Part shown: positions 42,769 through 50,977 of the stretch, piece after piece
How positions within the stretch are numbered: the first letter of the stretch is position 1
Layout of the letters: the number at the start of each line of letters is the position of its first letter
Program-made: the position numbers and the translations under genes
Notes under the pieces: model-generated
The model's input: only the letters and a program-made list of their open reading frames with translations
What the model was told of the DNA's origin: nothing
Databases searched by the model: none
NCBI RefSeq assembly: GCF_008923185.1
Contig: NZ_WBMT01000011.1
Coordinates: 248,001-312,000, forward strand
Length of the DNA stretch: 64,000 bases
Direction: 5' to 3'
Source: Actinomadura rudentiformis
Lineage (GTDB): Bacteria > Actinomycetota > Actinomycetes > Streptosporangiales > Streptosporangiaceae

Positions 42769-43605
42769 ATGCCTGAGGTGACCGCACGCGGGATCCGGTT
42801 CCACGTCCAGACGATGGACCCCCCGCGGGACGCCGCGTCCGACCCGCCCGTGGTGGTGTTCGTCCACGGGCTGGTCGTGGACAACCTGTCGAGCTTCTAC
42901 TACACGCTGGCCGGGCCCGTGGCGGCGGCCGGAGCCCGAGCGGTGCTGTACGACCTGCGAGGCCACGGCCTCACCGAGCGGACGCCGACCGGCTACAGCG
43001 CGGCCGACGCGGTCGCGGACCTCTTCGGCGTCCTGGACGTCCTCGGTCACCGGCGGCCGGTCTACCTGGTCTCCAACAGCTTCGGCGGGGTCGTCGCTCT
43101 GAACGCGGCGCTCGCCCGGCCCGAACGGATCGCCGGGCTGGTCATGATCGAGTCGTACGGCCCGGCCGAGCGCTCGGGCGAGTGGACCGAGAACATGCTC
43201 AACACCCTCGGCAAGTCGGCGCTCGCCCTGGAGTACGAGCGGCTCGCCGACCAGCTGCTGGCGATCGGCTGGCGGCAGCGGGGCCGCCAGGCGCAGACCG
43301 CCGACGCGCTCATCAACGGCACCAGCCTGCTCGACGATCTGGCCGCAGTCGAACCTGTCAGGCCCGCCGATCTGGCCGCTGTGGACTGCCCGGTGCTGGC
43401 GGTCTACGGGGAGCACTCGGACATCGTGGACGCCGGCAAGCTCCTTCTGCGCTCTGTGCCCGACTGCACGCTCCACATCATGGCCGGTCACGCGCACACG
43501 GTGCTCCGGGAGGGAACTGCGGAGCTGCTGGGCGTGATGCTGCCGTGGTTGGCGCACCACGCGGGCACGCCCGTTCCGATCGCGGCGGCCGGGGGTGTGC
43601 TGTGA
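42769..43605 (+). CDS. Alpha/beta hydrolase, probable chain-release enzyme
   Basis: A 278-residue alpha/beta hydrolase. The oxyanion region VVVFVHGLVVDNLSSFYYTL, the nucleophile Ser104 in LVSNSFGGVVAL (S-x-S-x-G rather than G-x-S-x-G), Asp in VYGEHSDIVD and His in MAGHAHTVLRE form a plausible triad. Its place after the ACP suggests thioesterase or acyltransferase action on the lipid chain. ATG 42769 is preceded by CTGGAGGACGC. It overlaps the glycosyltransferase start by 4 nt. Confidence 0.87.
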   Translation: MPEVTARGIRFHVQTMDPPRDAASDPPVVVFVHGLVVDNLSSFYYTLAGPVAAAGARAVLYDLRGHGLTERTPTGYSAADAVADLFGVLDVLGHRRPVYLVSNSFGGVVALNAALARPERIAGLVMIESYGPAERSGEWTENMLNTLGKSALALEYERLADQLLAIGWRQRGRQAQTADALINGTSLLDDLAAVEPVRPADLAAVDCPVLAVYGEHSDIVDAGKLLLRSVPDCTLHIMAGHAHTVLREGTAELLGVMLPWLAHHAGTPVPIAAAGGVL

Positions 43606-44927
43606 GGGGGCAGTCACCTGAAGGGCAGCCACATGAAGGGCAGCCACCAAAGGGGCGGCTGCGTAAAGGACGCTCGGCGACACCGCGTCGCGTACAGGTC
43701 CCGCCGCTGCTCGGCGGGGCGACGGCGGCCGCCGGCGACGGGGACGACGGCCAGGTGGAGGTCACGCCGCGCCGGTTTCTCTTCGCCGTGCCGCCGCTGA
43801 CGGGGCACATCAACCCGACCGTCGCGGTGGCGGCCGAGCTCGTCAAGCGCGGGCACCGCGTCGCCTGGGTGGGGCACCCGGGCAGCCTCGAACCGCTCCT
43901 GCGGCCGGGCTCGCGCGTCTACCCGGCCGTGAGCGAGGCGTTCACTGCACGGTTGCAGGCAGGCCGGGAGGAGCGTCTCAAGCTGCGCGGCCCGGCGGCG
44001 TTGAAGTTCCTCTGGGAGGAGTTCCTCGTCCCGCTCGGGCACACGATGATGCCGGGTGTCGAGGCGGCGATCGGCAGGTTCCGGCCGGACGTGGTGGTCT
44101 CCGACCAGCAGGTGCTGGCGGCTCCGGTCGCGGCGCGGCTGAGCGGGCTGCCGTGGGTCACCTCGGCGACGACGTCCGCCGAGTTCACCCGGCCGCTGGC
44201 GGCGATGCCGCTGGTCGAGGAGTGGGTACGCGACCAGATCGGCGCGTTCCAGCTGCACTACGGCATCGAAGACCTGCTCGACCTGCGGTTCTCCGACCAC
44301 CTGGTGCTGGTGTACTCCACGGGCGCGCTGATCGGGGACGTCTCGTTCTTCCCGGAGCACTTCGCCTTCGTGGGCCCGGCGCTGGAGCGCCCGCGGGAGG
44401 GCGGCTTCCCCTGGGAGTGGCTGGAGACGGGCCGGCGCCCGGCCGTGCTCGTCTCGCTGGGGACGGTCAACGGCGCGGCGGGGGCGCGGTTCTTCCAGGT
44501 CGCCGCCGACGCGGTGCGGGACATGGATCTGCAGGCGGTCTTCGTCGCGCCCGCGGGCATGGTCCCCGACCCGCCGCCGAACGTGCTGGTCCGCGACCAC
44601 GTGCCGCAGCTGCCGCTCCTGGAGCGGATGTCGGCGGTCGTGTCGCACGGCGGCCACAACACGGTCTGCGAGACGCTCGCGAACGGCCTGCCGCTGGTGG
44701 TCGCGCCGATCAGGGACGACCAGCCGGTGATCGCCCGGCAGGTCGAGGAGGCAGGCGCGGGCGTGACGGTCCGGTTCACCCGCGTACGGGCGGCGGAACT
44801 GCGCGATGCCCTCGGCAGGGTGCTGGCCGACGAGAGCTACCGGTCCGCAGCCGGGCGGATCAGGGATTCCTTCACCGCCGCCGGGGGCGCGGCTCAGGCG
44901 GCCGAACGTCTGGAGAAGCTGGCGTGA
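43602..44927 (+). CDS. UDP-glycosyltransferase-type glycosyltransferase (GT1, MGT-like)
   Basis: A 441-residue GT-B enzyme. The acceptor domain starts FLFAVPPLTGHINPTVAVAA, and the donor-binding signature is VVSHGGHNTVCETLANGLPL then RDDQPVIARQVEEAGAG, as in macrolide/sterol glycosyltransferases. About 50 N-terminal residues are low-complexity with a short repeat (EGQPHEGQPPKGR) and may not be translated: an in-frame GTG at 43755 starts just before the fold. The GTG at 43602 overlaps the hydrolase stop, favouring coupling. It would add a sugar to the lipid or to a hydroxyl made by the KR. Confidence 0.9.
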   Translation: MRGQSPEGQPHEGQPPKGRLRKGRSATPRRVQVPPLLGGATAAAGDGDDGQVEVTPRRFLFAVPPLTGHINPTVAVAAELVKRGHRVAWVGHPGSLEPLLRPGSRVYPAVSEAFTARLQAGREERLKLRGPAALKFLWEEFLVPLGHTMMPGVEAAIGRFRPDVVVSDQQVLAAPVAARLSGLPWVTSATTSAEFTRPLAAMPLVEEWVRDQIGAFQLHYGIEDLLDLRFSDHLVLVYSTGALIGDVSFFPEHFAFVGPALERPREGGFPWEWLETGRRPAVLVSLGTVNGAAGARFFQVAADAVRDMDLQAVFVAPAGMVPDPPPNVLVRDHVPQLPLLERMSAVVSHGGHNTVCETLANGLPLVVAPIRDDQPVIARQVEEAGAGVTVRFTRVRAAELRDALGRVLADESYRSAAGRIRDSFTAAGGAAQAAERLEKLA

Positions 44928-46813
44928 TGCTCATCTCCCTGCTGGTCGCCGCCGGGGTGACCGCCAACGCGGTTCGTCTGCGGCGGCGGCTGGGCGGGCT
45001 GCGTCGCATGGACGTGCCCACCGAGGACGGCCACACCGACGGCCGTCCCGACGGCCTTGCCGATGACCACGCCGTGCCGGACGACGCGTACCGGCTGATC
45101 ACGGCGAAGGGCGGCGTCGTTTCAGGGCGGTTGCGCCGCGCCGCGTTCGACCACGCGTTCGCAGGTGACCTTCAGATCCTTGATTTGATCCCCGCCGACC
45201 TGCCCGTGGAGCGCGCGCTCGACCTCGCCCGGGACGTCGACCCCCGCCGATACCGGACCGATCCCGCCGCGCCGGGACGCGGAGCCGGGTTCGCGACCCT
45301 CGTCTGTGACGATGTGCTCGGGCGAGCGGGCGTCCGCGCCGGCTCGATGGAACCCGGCGACTTCGGCGCCGCCACCGTGCGGCTGCGGCAGTACGCGCTG
45401 CCTCCCATCGAAGGAGCCGGGGCGGGCGCGGCCATGGTCGTCGTGCCGTGCCGTCTGACGCCCCGGCTGCCGGTGAGCGACGGGCGGCGTGCCTGGCTGC
45501 GCGGGCTCGGGATCTCGGTGAAGCGGCGGATCACCGGCCTGTTGCTGGGGTACGGCCTGGTCGGGCTGGCGCTGGTGGCCGACCTGTGGTGGGGGATGCT
45601 CGCGGTGGCCGCGTACAGCGCCGTGCCCTACATCGTCTTCGCGGGATCCGTGCTTTCGCCACGGGATCTGCACCGATCCGCTCTCCTGCGCATGATCCAG
45701 ACGCCCTTGCAGTGCTGGAAGACGCTCACCTGCCCGCAGACGGACTGGGAGCGGCGCGTCGCCGAGCGCGAGCGGGAGACGCGTGCCTGGTACGGGAACC
45801 AGATCGCCCAAGGCGTGGCCCGGTTTCTCGAACCACTTCGTGATGACTGCCCGTGGTGCGGCTCGCTCGCGTTCCGGAAGCTGCTGACCAGCGGGGACGT
45901 TCCTCAGGGCAAGCCGGGGAGCTTCAGGCTGGAACGGTGCGGCGACTGCGGGCACATCTTCCAGAACCCCGCGCTGAACGCGGCAGGGCTGGATTTCTAC
46001 GACCGTGACTTGCCGGACGGTCCCGGTGGCGCGGCGGGCGAGCGGATCCTGGCGGGCCAGACCAAGCTCCACCGAGCGCGGGCGAAACTTGTGGCGGCCC
46101 ACGCCAGGTCTCGGCCGCGTACGTGGTTGGACGTGGGCAGCGGGCACGGGCATTTCTGCCGCACGGCTCGCACGGTGCTGCGGGACACCGAGTTCGACGG
46201 GCTGGACGCCTGGGCGGCGGGCGGGGCCGAGGAGGGCGTGCGGCGGGGCTGGCTGCGGCGGGGCTACCGGGGGCGATTCACCGAGCTAATGGACGAGCTG
46301 TTCGGCCGGTACGACGTCGTCAGCATGCACCGCTACCTCGAACACGCCGCCGACCCGCTCGCCGAGCTGGACGCCGCGGCCAAGGTCCTCATGCCCGGCG
46401 GGCACCTGCTGATCGAGCTGGCCGACCCCGAGTCGCTGGTCGGCAAGGCGTTCGGCCGCTGGTGGACGCCCTGGACCCAGCCCCGGCACCGGCACCTGAT
46501 CCCGATCGGCAACCTGGAGGCGGCGCTCGGCGCGCGCGGGCTGCGGATCGTGGCCCGGCGGCGGCGCCGCGCGCACCAGCGCTACGACGTGGCGCGGACG
46601 GTGCTGGGCATGCTGCGGACGCTCGGGCCCGATCCCCGCCGGCCCTGGGCGCCATGGCCGCCGACGGCCGGCGCCTGGGTGCGGTGCGGGCTCGCGGTGA
46701 CCTGCGCCGGTCCGCTGCTCGCCGCGGCCGTCGTGCTGGACCTGGTGGTGCTGCCGCTGGTCCCGCGTACGAGCAACGCCTATCGCGTACTGGCACGAAA
46801 GGACGAAGGGTGA
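44927..46813 (+). CDS. Membrane-associated SAM methyltransferase with internal zinc ribbon
   Basis: A 628-residue protein with unusual architecture. A hydrophobic N-terminus is followed by about 170 residues I do not recognise; two membrane segments (near 205-245, ITGLLLGYGLVGLALVADLW); a Zn-ribbon-like CPWCG (Cys308) paired with CGDCGH; a class I methyltransferase core (motif I RTWLDVGSGHGHFC near 398; SMHRYLEHAADPLAELDAAA; VLMPGGHLLIELADPES); and a C-terminal hydrophobic segment. CxxC followed by this methyltransferase type is common, but flanking membrane helices suggest action on a lipid substrate at the membrane. ATG 44927 overlaps the glycosyltransferase stop by one base. Confidence 0.85.
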   Translation: MLISLLVAAGVTANAVRLRRRLGGLRRMDVPTEDGHTDGRPDGLADDHAVPDDAYRLITAKGGVVSGRLRRAAFDHAFAGDLQILDLIPADLPVERALDLARDVDPRRYRTDPAAPGRGAGFATLVCDDVLGRAGVRAGSMEPGDFGAATVRLRQYALPPIEGAGAGAAMVVVPCRLTPRLPVSDGRRAWLRGLGISVKRRITGLLLGYGLVGLALVADLWWGMLAVAAYSAVPYIVFAGSVLSPRDLHRSALLRMIQTPLQCWKTLTCPQTDWERRVAERERETRAWYGNQIAQGVARFLEPLRDDCPWCGSLAFRKLLTSGDVPQGKPGSFRLERCGDCGHIFQNPALNAAGLDFYDRDLPDGPGGAAGERILAGQTKLHRARAKLVAAHARSRPRTWLDVGSGHGHFCRTARTVLRDTEFDGLDAWAAGGAEEGVRRGWLRRGYRGRFTELMDELFGRYDVVSMHRYLEHAADPLAELDAAAKVLMPGGHLLIELADPESLVGKAFGRWWTPWTQPRHRHLIPIGNLEAALGARGLRIVARRRRRAHQRYDVARTVLGMLRTLGPDPRRPWAPWPPTAGAWVRCGLAVTCAGPLLAAAVVLDLVVLPLVPRTSNAYRVLARKDEG

Positions 46814-47781
46814 TCCACGCCGGCGGCGGTGCCGCTGTCGCTGAACTAGCCGTCGATCCAGAGGTACGGATCACCGCGCATGTCTTCGAGCGGGCCTACG
46901 GGAGCGCGCCCGCGGGGGTCTGGCGGGCGCCGGGCGGGCTGACCTTGCTGGGCGGGGATCCCGCACTGGCGGTCGCGCTGCCGTGGGGTGTCATGGTGGC
47001 CCTCGGCGCGACCGATGACGGCTCCGCGGCGTTCTACTCGACGAGCCACCACGCTGAAGGCTTCTCTGCCGGCTGCGGGGAACTGCCGTCGGCGCTCGCC
47101 TCGGGCGCCGTCCCGGAGTGGGCACTGACCGCCGTGAACGCGCTCATCGCGCACGATCAACCGGGAAGGACGCGGCCGGTGACGCGGGCGTCCGGGATGC
47201 GGGTGATGATCAACCGTGAACTGCCGGACGAGATGGGGCTCCTCACCGGTGCCGAGACGGCCTGCGCCATCGAGCTGGGCCTGCGGGAGTTGTACGCGGC
47301 GGAGGCCAGGCCCTACGACCCCACGCCGTCGTACGCCGCTGCCATGGAGGCCCGTCCCAAGCGTGCGCTCCTGGTCGCGGACACGATCGAGCACCTGCCC
47401 TTCGACCTGGCCGCCGTGGGCCTGCGGCTCTTGATCATGGACGTCGGGGTGGGCACGGCGGTGCCCGTACACCCGGCGGGCGACCTTGCCGAACGTGCCG
47501 CGTCGGCCTTGCGCGCGGGGAACTTCCCGGCGCTGGGCGCGCTGCTCACCGAGGCCCACAGCCGCGGCGAACCCCTGCTGGACCTGGCCCTCGACGCGGC
47601 CCGTGCGGCGGGTGCGCTGGGCGGGCTGGTCATCGGCCGCTGCGGGGTGGCCCTGGTCCCGATGGCCGCCGTTCCCAAGATCCGGGCGGCGGTCACCAGG
47701 AGGCTGGCGGGCGAGGCCCGGCGTCCACCGCGCTTCCTGACCGCGGTCCCCGCCGCCCACAAGGCCGCCCGCGCCCTCTGA
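46810..47781 (+). CDS. Degenerate galactokinase-like (GHMP fold) protein
   Basis: A 323-residue protein with overall galactokinase resemblance: VWRAPGGLTLLGGDPALAVA aligns with the GalK sugar-binding start, and LRAGNFPALGALLTEAHSR and GGLVIGRCGVALVPM align with the C-terminal part. However, the E-H-x-D sugar motif reads GGDPAL, the Gly/Ser ATP loop reads PDEMGLLTGAETACAIE, and the GGGFGG motif reads GGLVIGRC. It may be a pseudokinase, perhaps a sugar-binding or regulatory partner. GTG 46810 overlaps the methyltransferase stop (GTGA), so it is the last gene of the lipid operon. Confidence 0.65.
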   Translation: MIHAGGGAAVAELAVDPEVRITAHVFERAYGSAPAGVWRAPGGLTLLGGDPALAVALPWGVMVALGATDDGSAAFYSTSHHAEGFSAGCGELPSALASGAVPEWALTAVNALIAHDQPGRTRPVTRASGMRVMINRELPDEMGLLTGAETACAIELGLRELYAAEARPYDPTPSYAAAMEARPKRALLVADTIEHLPFDLAAVGLRLLIMDVGVGTAVPVHPAGDLAERAASALRAGNFPALGALLTEAHSRGEPLLDLALDAARAAGALGGLVIGRCGVALVPMAAVPKIRAAVTRRLAGEARRPPRFLTAVPAAHKAARAL

Positions 47782-47812
47782 CCTCCCGGCCGCGCCCGGT
47801 CCCGGGCGGGGG

Positions 47813-48211
47813 TCAGAGCTTGGGCGTGAAGGGGCGGCGGTATTCGGGGTCGTCGGGGAGCTCCTGGCTGCGCAGGGCGGACTCGACGAGCTCGATCGCC
47901 GAGGCGAGGGCGACCAGGCGCCCGCCCTCGCGGCGGTAGGTCTCCAGGACGGCCTCGATGCCGTGCGGAGGGACGGCCTCGGCGAGCTCCACCCGGGCGG
48001 ACCGGAATCCCTCCCGGGCGGCCTCGACGGAGGCGTTGACATGATGGCGGGCCATGCGGGCCAGCGCGATGGGATAGCGGCGCAGCACACCGTAGCGGCG
48101 GTACTCCGGCGGGACGAGTTCGAGCAGCCAGGTCATCGCCGTGTCCTCGAAGCGTTCGGTGCCCGGGGGGTGCACCTGCGCGGGCCAGCCGGGCGGGACG
48201 TACGTGCTCAC
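47813..48211 (-). CDS. Conserved-looking hypothetical protein
   Basis: A 132-residue soluble protein, rich in Arg and Glu, mainly helical. It begins STYVPPGWPAQVHPPGTERF and has FEDTAMTWLLELVPPEYRRY and YPIALARMARHHVNASVEAA. No known motif was recognised. GTG 48211 is the start. It is convergent with the lipid operon end and is followed upstream by other small housekeeping-like genes on the same strand. Confidence 0.7.
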   Translation of the reverse strand: MSTYVPPGWPAQVHPPGTERFEDTAMTWLLELVPPEYRRYGVLRRYPIALARMARHHVNASVEAAREGFRSARVELAEAVPPHGIEAVLETYRREGGRLVALASAIELVESALRSQELPDDPEYRRPFTPKL

Positions 48212-48289
48212 ACGCCTACGATAACCCGAGATTCGAACCTATGTTCGACACATATCGGACACAGATGCATACCCCCGCCTCTCCCGCTC

Positions 48290-48643
48290 CTACTGGGGCT
48301 GCTCGCCCTCGCTGGAGGCGCGGCGGATGCGGATCTTGCCCGAGTCGAGATTGTCGCGGCCGCCCGTGCCCGCCTGGAGCATGTCGTCGGCCTTGCGCAG
48401 CTTCTGCTGCTCCTGCTCCTCGATCTTGACCTTCTTGGAGCCCTCGAAGGCCGAGGCGAGGTCCTCGAACATGCCGCCGCCGAAGCCGGCGCCGGTCTCG
48501 CCGTCGCCACGGATCGCGCCCATCAGGGACGACTTGCCGGTGCCCTCCTGTGGCCAGTCCACGGGCTCGTGCTCGGTGGCCTTGGGAGCCGTCCCCATGG
48601 GGCGGCCCTTGACACGCTTGCGGCGGCGAAAGGGTGACTTCAC
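48290..48643 (-). CDS. DUF6191-like small protein
   Basis: A 117-residue basic-then-acidic protein. It starts with a KSPFRRRKRVKGR patch and has in its last half MFEDLASAFEGSKKVKIEEQ and DNLDSGKIRIRR, resembling actinobacterial DUF6191 proteins (which end in a DLDSGKVVIR-type segment). Function unknown. GTG 48643 is preceded by GGAG at 5 nt; ATG 48598 is an alternative. Single gene. Confidence 0.65.
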   Translation of the reverse strand: MKSPFRRRKRVKGRPMGTAPKATEHEPVDWPQEGTGKSSLMGAIRGDGETGAGFGGGMFEDLASAFEGSKKVKIEEQEQQKLRKADDMLQAGTGGRDNLDSGKIRIRRASSEGEQPQ

Positions 48644-48689
48644 ACACACTCCAACGCGATGAGTCTCCGAATTGATCCCGCCTGGCCGC

Positions 48690-49214
48690 TCATTGTGCGA
48701 ACGACCAGCGAGTGGGAGAACCGCTGAAGTCTCCCTGTTGCAGCCCGAACGCCCATTGTGGCCAGACGGCGACCGTCGCGTTGACGGCGGGGTCCAGGAA
48801 GTCCACACGATAGCCGGTGTCGTACTTCGCGTTGACCATGTCGATGAACCGCTGCAGCCGGTCCGGCTCGGTGACGATCTCAGCGCGACCCTGTACGACC
48901 ACGGGATTCTCGGCATCCTCGGTGGCCATCGTGACGATCTCGTTGCCCCGGATATTGCTGATCTTGCGGGAGGACAGGCTGCTGCTGAACCATAGGGCCT
49001 CCCCTGACCACACCCCCCACACGGGCATGGTGTGCGGGCGGCCGTCCGGCCACACCGTGCTCAGCCAGAAGTTCCGCGTCGTGTTCAGCCGTTCGACGGC
49101 CCACGACCAAGGCAGCAGGCCGGTGCCCTCCGCCGGGCCGCCGATCCCGTAACCGGGCATGTACGGACGGCTGATGCTGGGAACCACTCCCGGTACGGCG
49201 CCGGAAGCCGGCAT
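48690..49214 (-). CDS. PNPOx-like flavin/F420-binding protein
   Basis: A 174-residue split-barrel protein. WLSTVWPDGRPHTMPVWGVW followed by LWFSSSLSSRKISNIRGNE is the pattern of the pyridoxamine-phosphate-oxidase-like family, whose actinobacterial members often bind F420 or FMN and reduce or oxidise diverse substrates. ATG 49214 has GGGGAG upstream. Substrate unknown. It is divergent from the Nif3 gene. Confidence 0.87.
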   Translation of the reverse strand: MPASGAVPGVVPSISRPYMPGYGIGGPAEGTGLLPWSWAVERLNTTRNFWLSTVWPDGRPHTMPVWGVWSGEALWFSSSLSSRKISNIRGNEIVTMATEDAENPVVVQGRAEIVTEPDRLQRFIDMVNAKYDTGYRVDFLDPAVNATVAVWPQWAFGLQQGDFSGSPTRWSFAQ

Positions 49215-49322
49215 GACGATCTCCCCTCGGTCTGGCTCTCCCCGCCCTATCGTTCCAGACTCACTCCGGACGCCGACACGGTCGGTCGCCGCCGGTGACT
49301 CGGCTGGGGCCTCCGGGAGCGG

Positions 49323-49328
49323 TAGCCT
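49323..49328 (+). promoter_or_regulatory. Candidate -10 element for a leaderless Nif3 message
   Basis: TAGCCT in the context GCGGTAGCCTG, 7 nt before GTG 49336. The same GCGGTAGCCTG string occurs before rnpB (52170-52180), supporting a promoter role. Confidence 0.5.
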
Positions 49329-49335
49329 GCGGGGC

Positions 49336-50235
49336 GTGCGTCTCTCCGAAGTCATCGCGGTCCTGGAGGAGTTCTACCCCCCGGCCTGGGCCGAGTCATG
49401 GGACGCCGTCGGGCTGGTCTGCGGCGATCCGGACCAGGAGGTGGGCCGCGTGCTGTTCGCGGTGGACCCCGTCGCCGCCGTCGTGGACGAGGCCCTGGAG
49501 TGGGGCGCCGACCTGGTCGTCACCCATCACCCGCTGCTGCTGCGGGGCGTCACCGGCGTCGCCGCCACCACGCCCAAGGGCCGTCTGATCCACCGGATGA
49601 TCACGAACGGGGTGGCGCTCTACACCGCCCATACCAATGCCGACGTGGCCGACCCGGGCGTGTCCGACGCCCTGGCGCGCGCCGTGGGCCTGAGCGGGCC
49701 GCTGCACCCGATGGTCCCGGCCGCCCTCGGGGATGCGGAGGCCGCCCCCGGCGAGGGCGGCGGGCGGGGCTTGGGACGCATCGGCGAGCTGGCCGAGCCG
49801 ATCACGCTGGCCGAGTTCACCGCCCGCGTGGCCGCCGGGTTGCCCGCCACGGCGTGGGGAGTGCGCGCCGCAGGCGATCCCGGCCGTACGATCCGTACCG
49901 TCGCGGTCTGCGGCGGCGCGGGGGACTCGCTGCTCGACACGGCCCGCGCGGCGGGCGTGGACGTCTACCTCACCGCCGACCTGCGGCACCATCCCGCGTC
50001 GGAGTTCGCCGAGCACGACGGCCCGGCACTCGTCGACGCGGCCCACTGGGCGACCGAGTGGCCCTGGCTTGCCGACGCGGAGCGGCGCCTGCACGCGGCG
50101 TTCGCCGGGAGTGGCAGCGCCGGCCGCGCACAGAGCTGGTCGTCCCCCCACAAGCAGCAGGCGCTGGACGTGAAGACCCGGGTGTCCACGCTCGTCACCG
50201 ACGCGTGGAGCCTGCATTACGAAGGAGCAAAGTGA
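49336..50235 (+). CDS. Nif3-like dinuclear metal protein
   Basis: A 299-residue Nif3/YbgI-family protein. EFYPPAWAESWDAVGLVCGD and DLVVTHHPLLLRGVTGV (HH metal ligands), ALYTAHTNADVAD, and the C-terminal VYLTADLRHHPASEFAEHDG are diagnostic. The family binds two metals in a hexameric ring; the reaction in bacteria is not firmly established. GTG 49336 is used because the family N-terminus follows it and a -10 element is adjacent. It overlaps the next gene by 4 nt (GTGA). Confidence 0.93.
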   Translation: MRLSEVIAVLEEFYPPAWAESWDAVGLVCGDPDQEVGRVLFAVDPVAAVVDEALEWGADLVVTHHPLLLRGVTGVAATTPKGRLIHRMITNGVALYTAHTNADVADPGVSDALARAVGLSGPLHPMVPAALGDAEAAPGEGGGRGLGRIGELAEPITLAEFTARVAAGLPATAWGVRAAGDPGRTIRTVAVCGGAGDSLLDTARAAGVDVYLTADLRHHPASEFAEHDGPALVDAAHWATEWPWLADAERRLHAAFAGSGSAGRAQSWSSPHKQQALDVKTRVSTLVTDAWSLHYEGAK

Positions 50236-50975
50236 AAGCCGCACCGGAAGCCCAGCAGCGCCTGATCGACCTGCAGGAGCTCGACACCGCGCTCGAGCGG
50301 CTGGCGCACCGCCGCCGGACCCTGCCCGAGCTGGCCGACATCGAGCGGCTCGAGGCACGCCTGGCCGAGGTGCGCGACGCCATCGTGGCGGCCGAGACCG
50401 AGGTCGGCGACCTGGACCGGGAGCAGAAGAAGGCCGAGCAGGACGTCGACCAGGTCCGCAGCCGGGCGGACCGCGACCAGAAGCGGCTCGACTCCGGGCA
50501 GGTCAGCTCGGCCAAGGACCTGAGCAGCCTCCAGGCGGAGATCGCCTCGCTGCAACGCCGCCAGTCCGACCTCGAGGAGGTCGTGCTGGAGATCATGGAA
50601 CGCCGCGAGGAGGCCGAGGCCAGGGTCTCGGCGCTGCGTGCCGAGCAGTCCTCCGCTCAGGAGGAGCTGGCCGCCGCCGGCGCCCGCCGCGACGAGGCCC
50701 AGCAGAAGATCGATGAAGAGACCGGCATGACGAGCACGGCCCGTACCGCCGTGGCCAAGGACGTACCGGACGATCTCCTCTCCCTCTACGAGAAGCTGCG
50801 CGGGCAGTTCGGCGGGGTGGGCGCCGCGAAGCTCTACCGGGGCGCCTGCCAGGGGTGTCACCTGGCGCTCAACACCGTCGACCTCAACCGGATCCGCGCC
50901 GCCGCCGCCGACGAGGTCATCCGCTGTGAGGAGTGCCGGCGCATCCTCATCCGCACCCCCGAGTCGGGCCTGTAG
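50232..50975 (+). CDS. C4-type zinc-ribbon coiled-coil protein
   Basis: A 247-residue protein: a long antiparallel coiled coil (about residues 10-180, heptads such as QRRQSDLEEVVLEIMERREE) followed by a zinc ribbon with GACQGCHLALN and RCEECRRIL. This matches the zf-RING_7-type family encoded between Nif3 and RNase H-phosphatase genes in many actinobacteria (as in mycobacteria). Proposed roles involve nucleic acids; not established. Translation is coupled to Nif3 by a GTGA overlap. Confidence 0.9.
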   Translation: MKAAPEAQQRLIDLQELDTALERLAHRRRTLPELADIERLEARLAEVRDAIVAAETEVGDLDREQKKAEQDVDQVRSRADRDQKRLDSGQVSSAKDLSSLQAEIASLQRRQSDLEEVVLEIMERREEAEARVSALRAEQSSAQEELAAAGARRDEAQQKIDEETGMTSTARTAVAKDVPDDLLSLYEKLRGQFGGVGAAKLYRGACQGCHLALNTVDLNRIRAAAADEVIRCEECRRILIRTPESGL

Positions 50976-50977
50976 GC

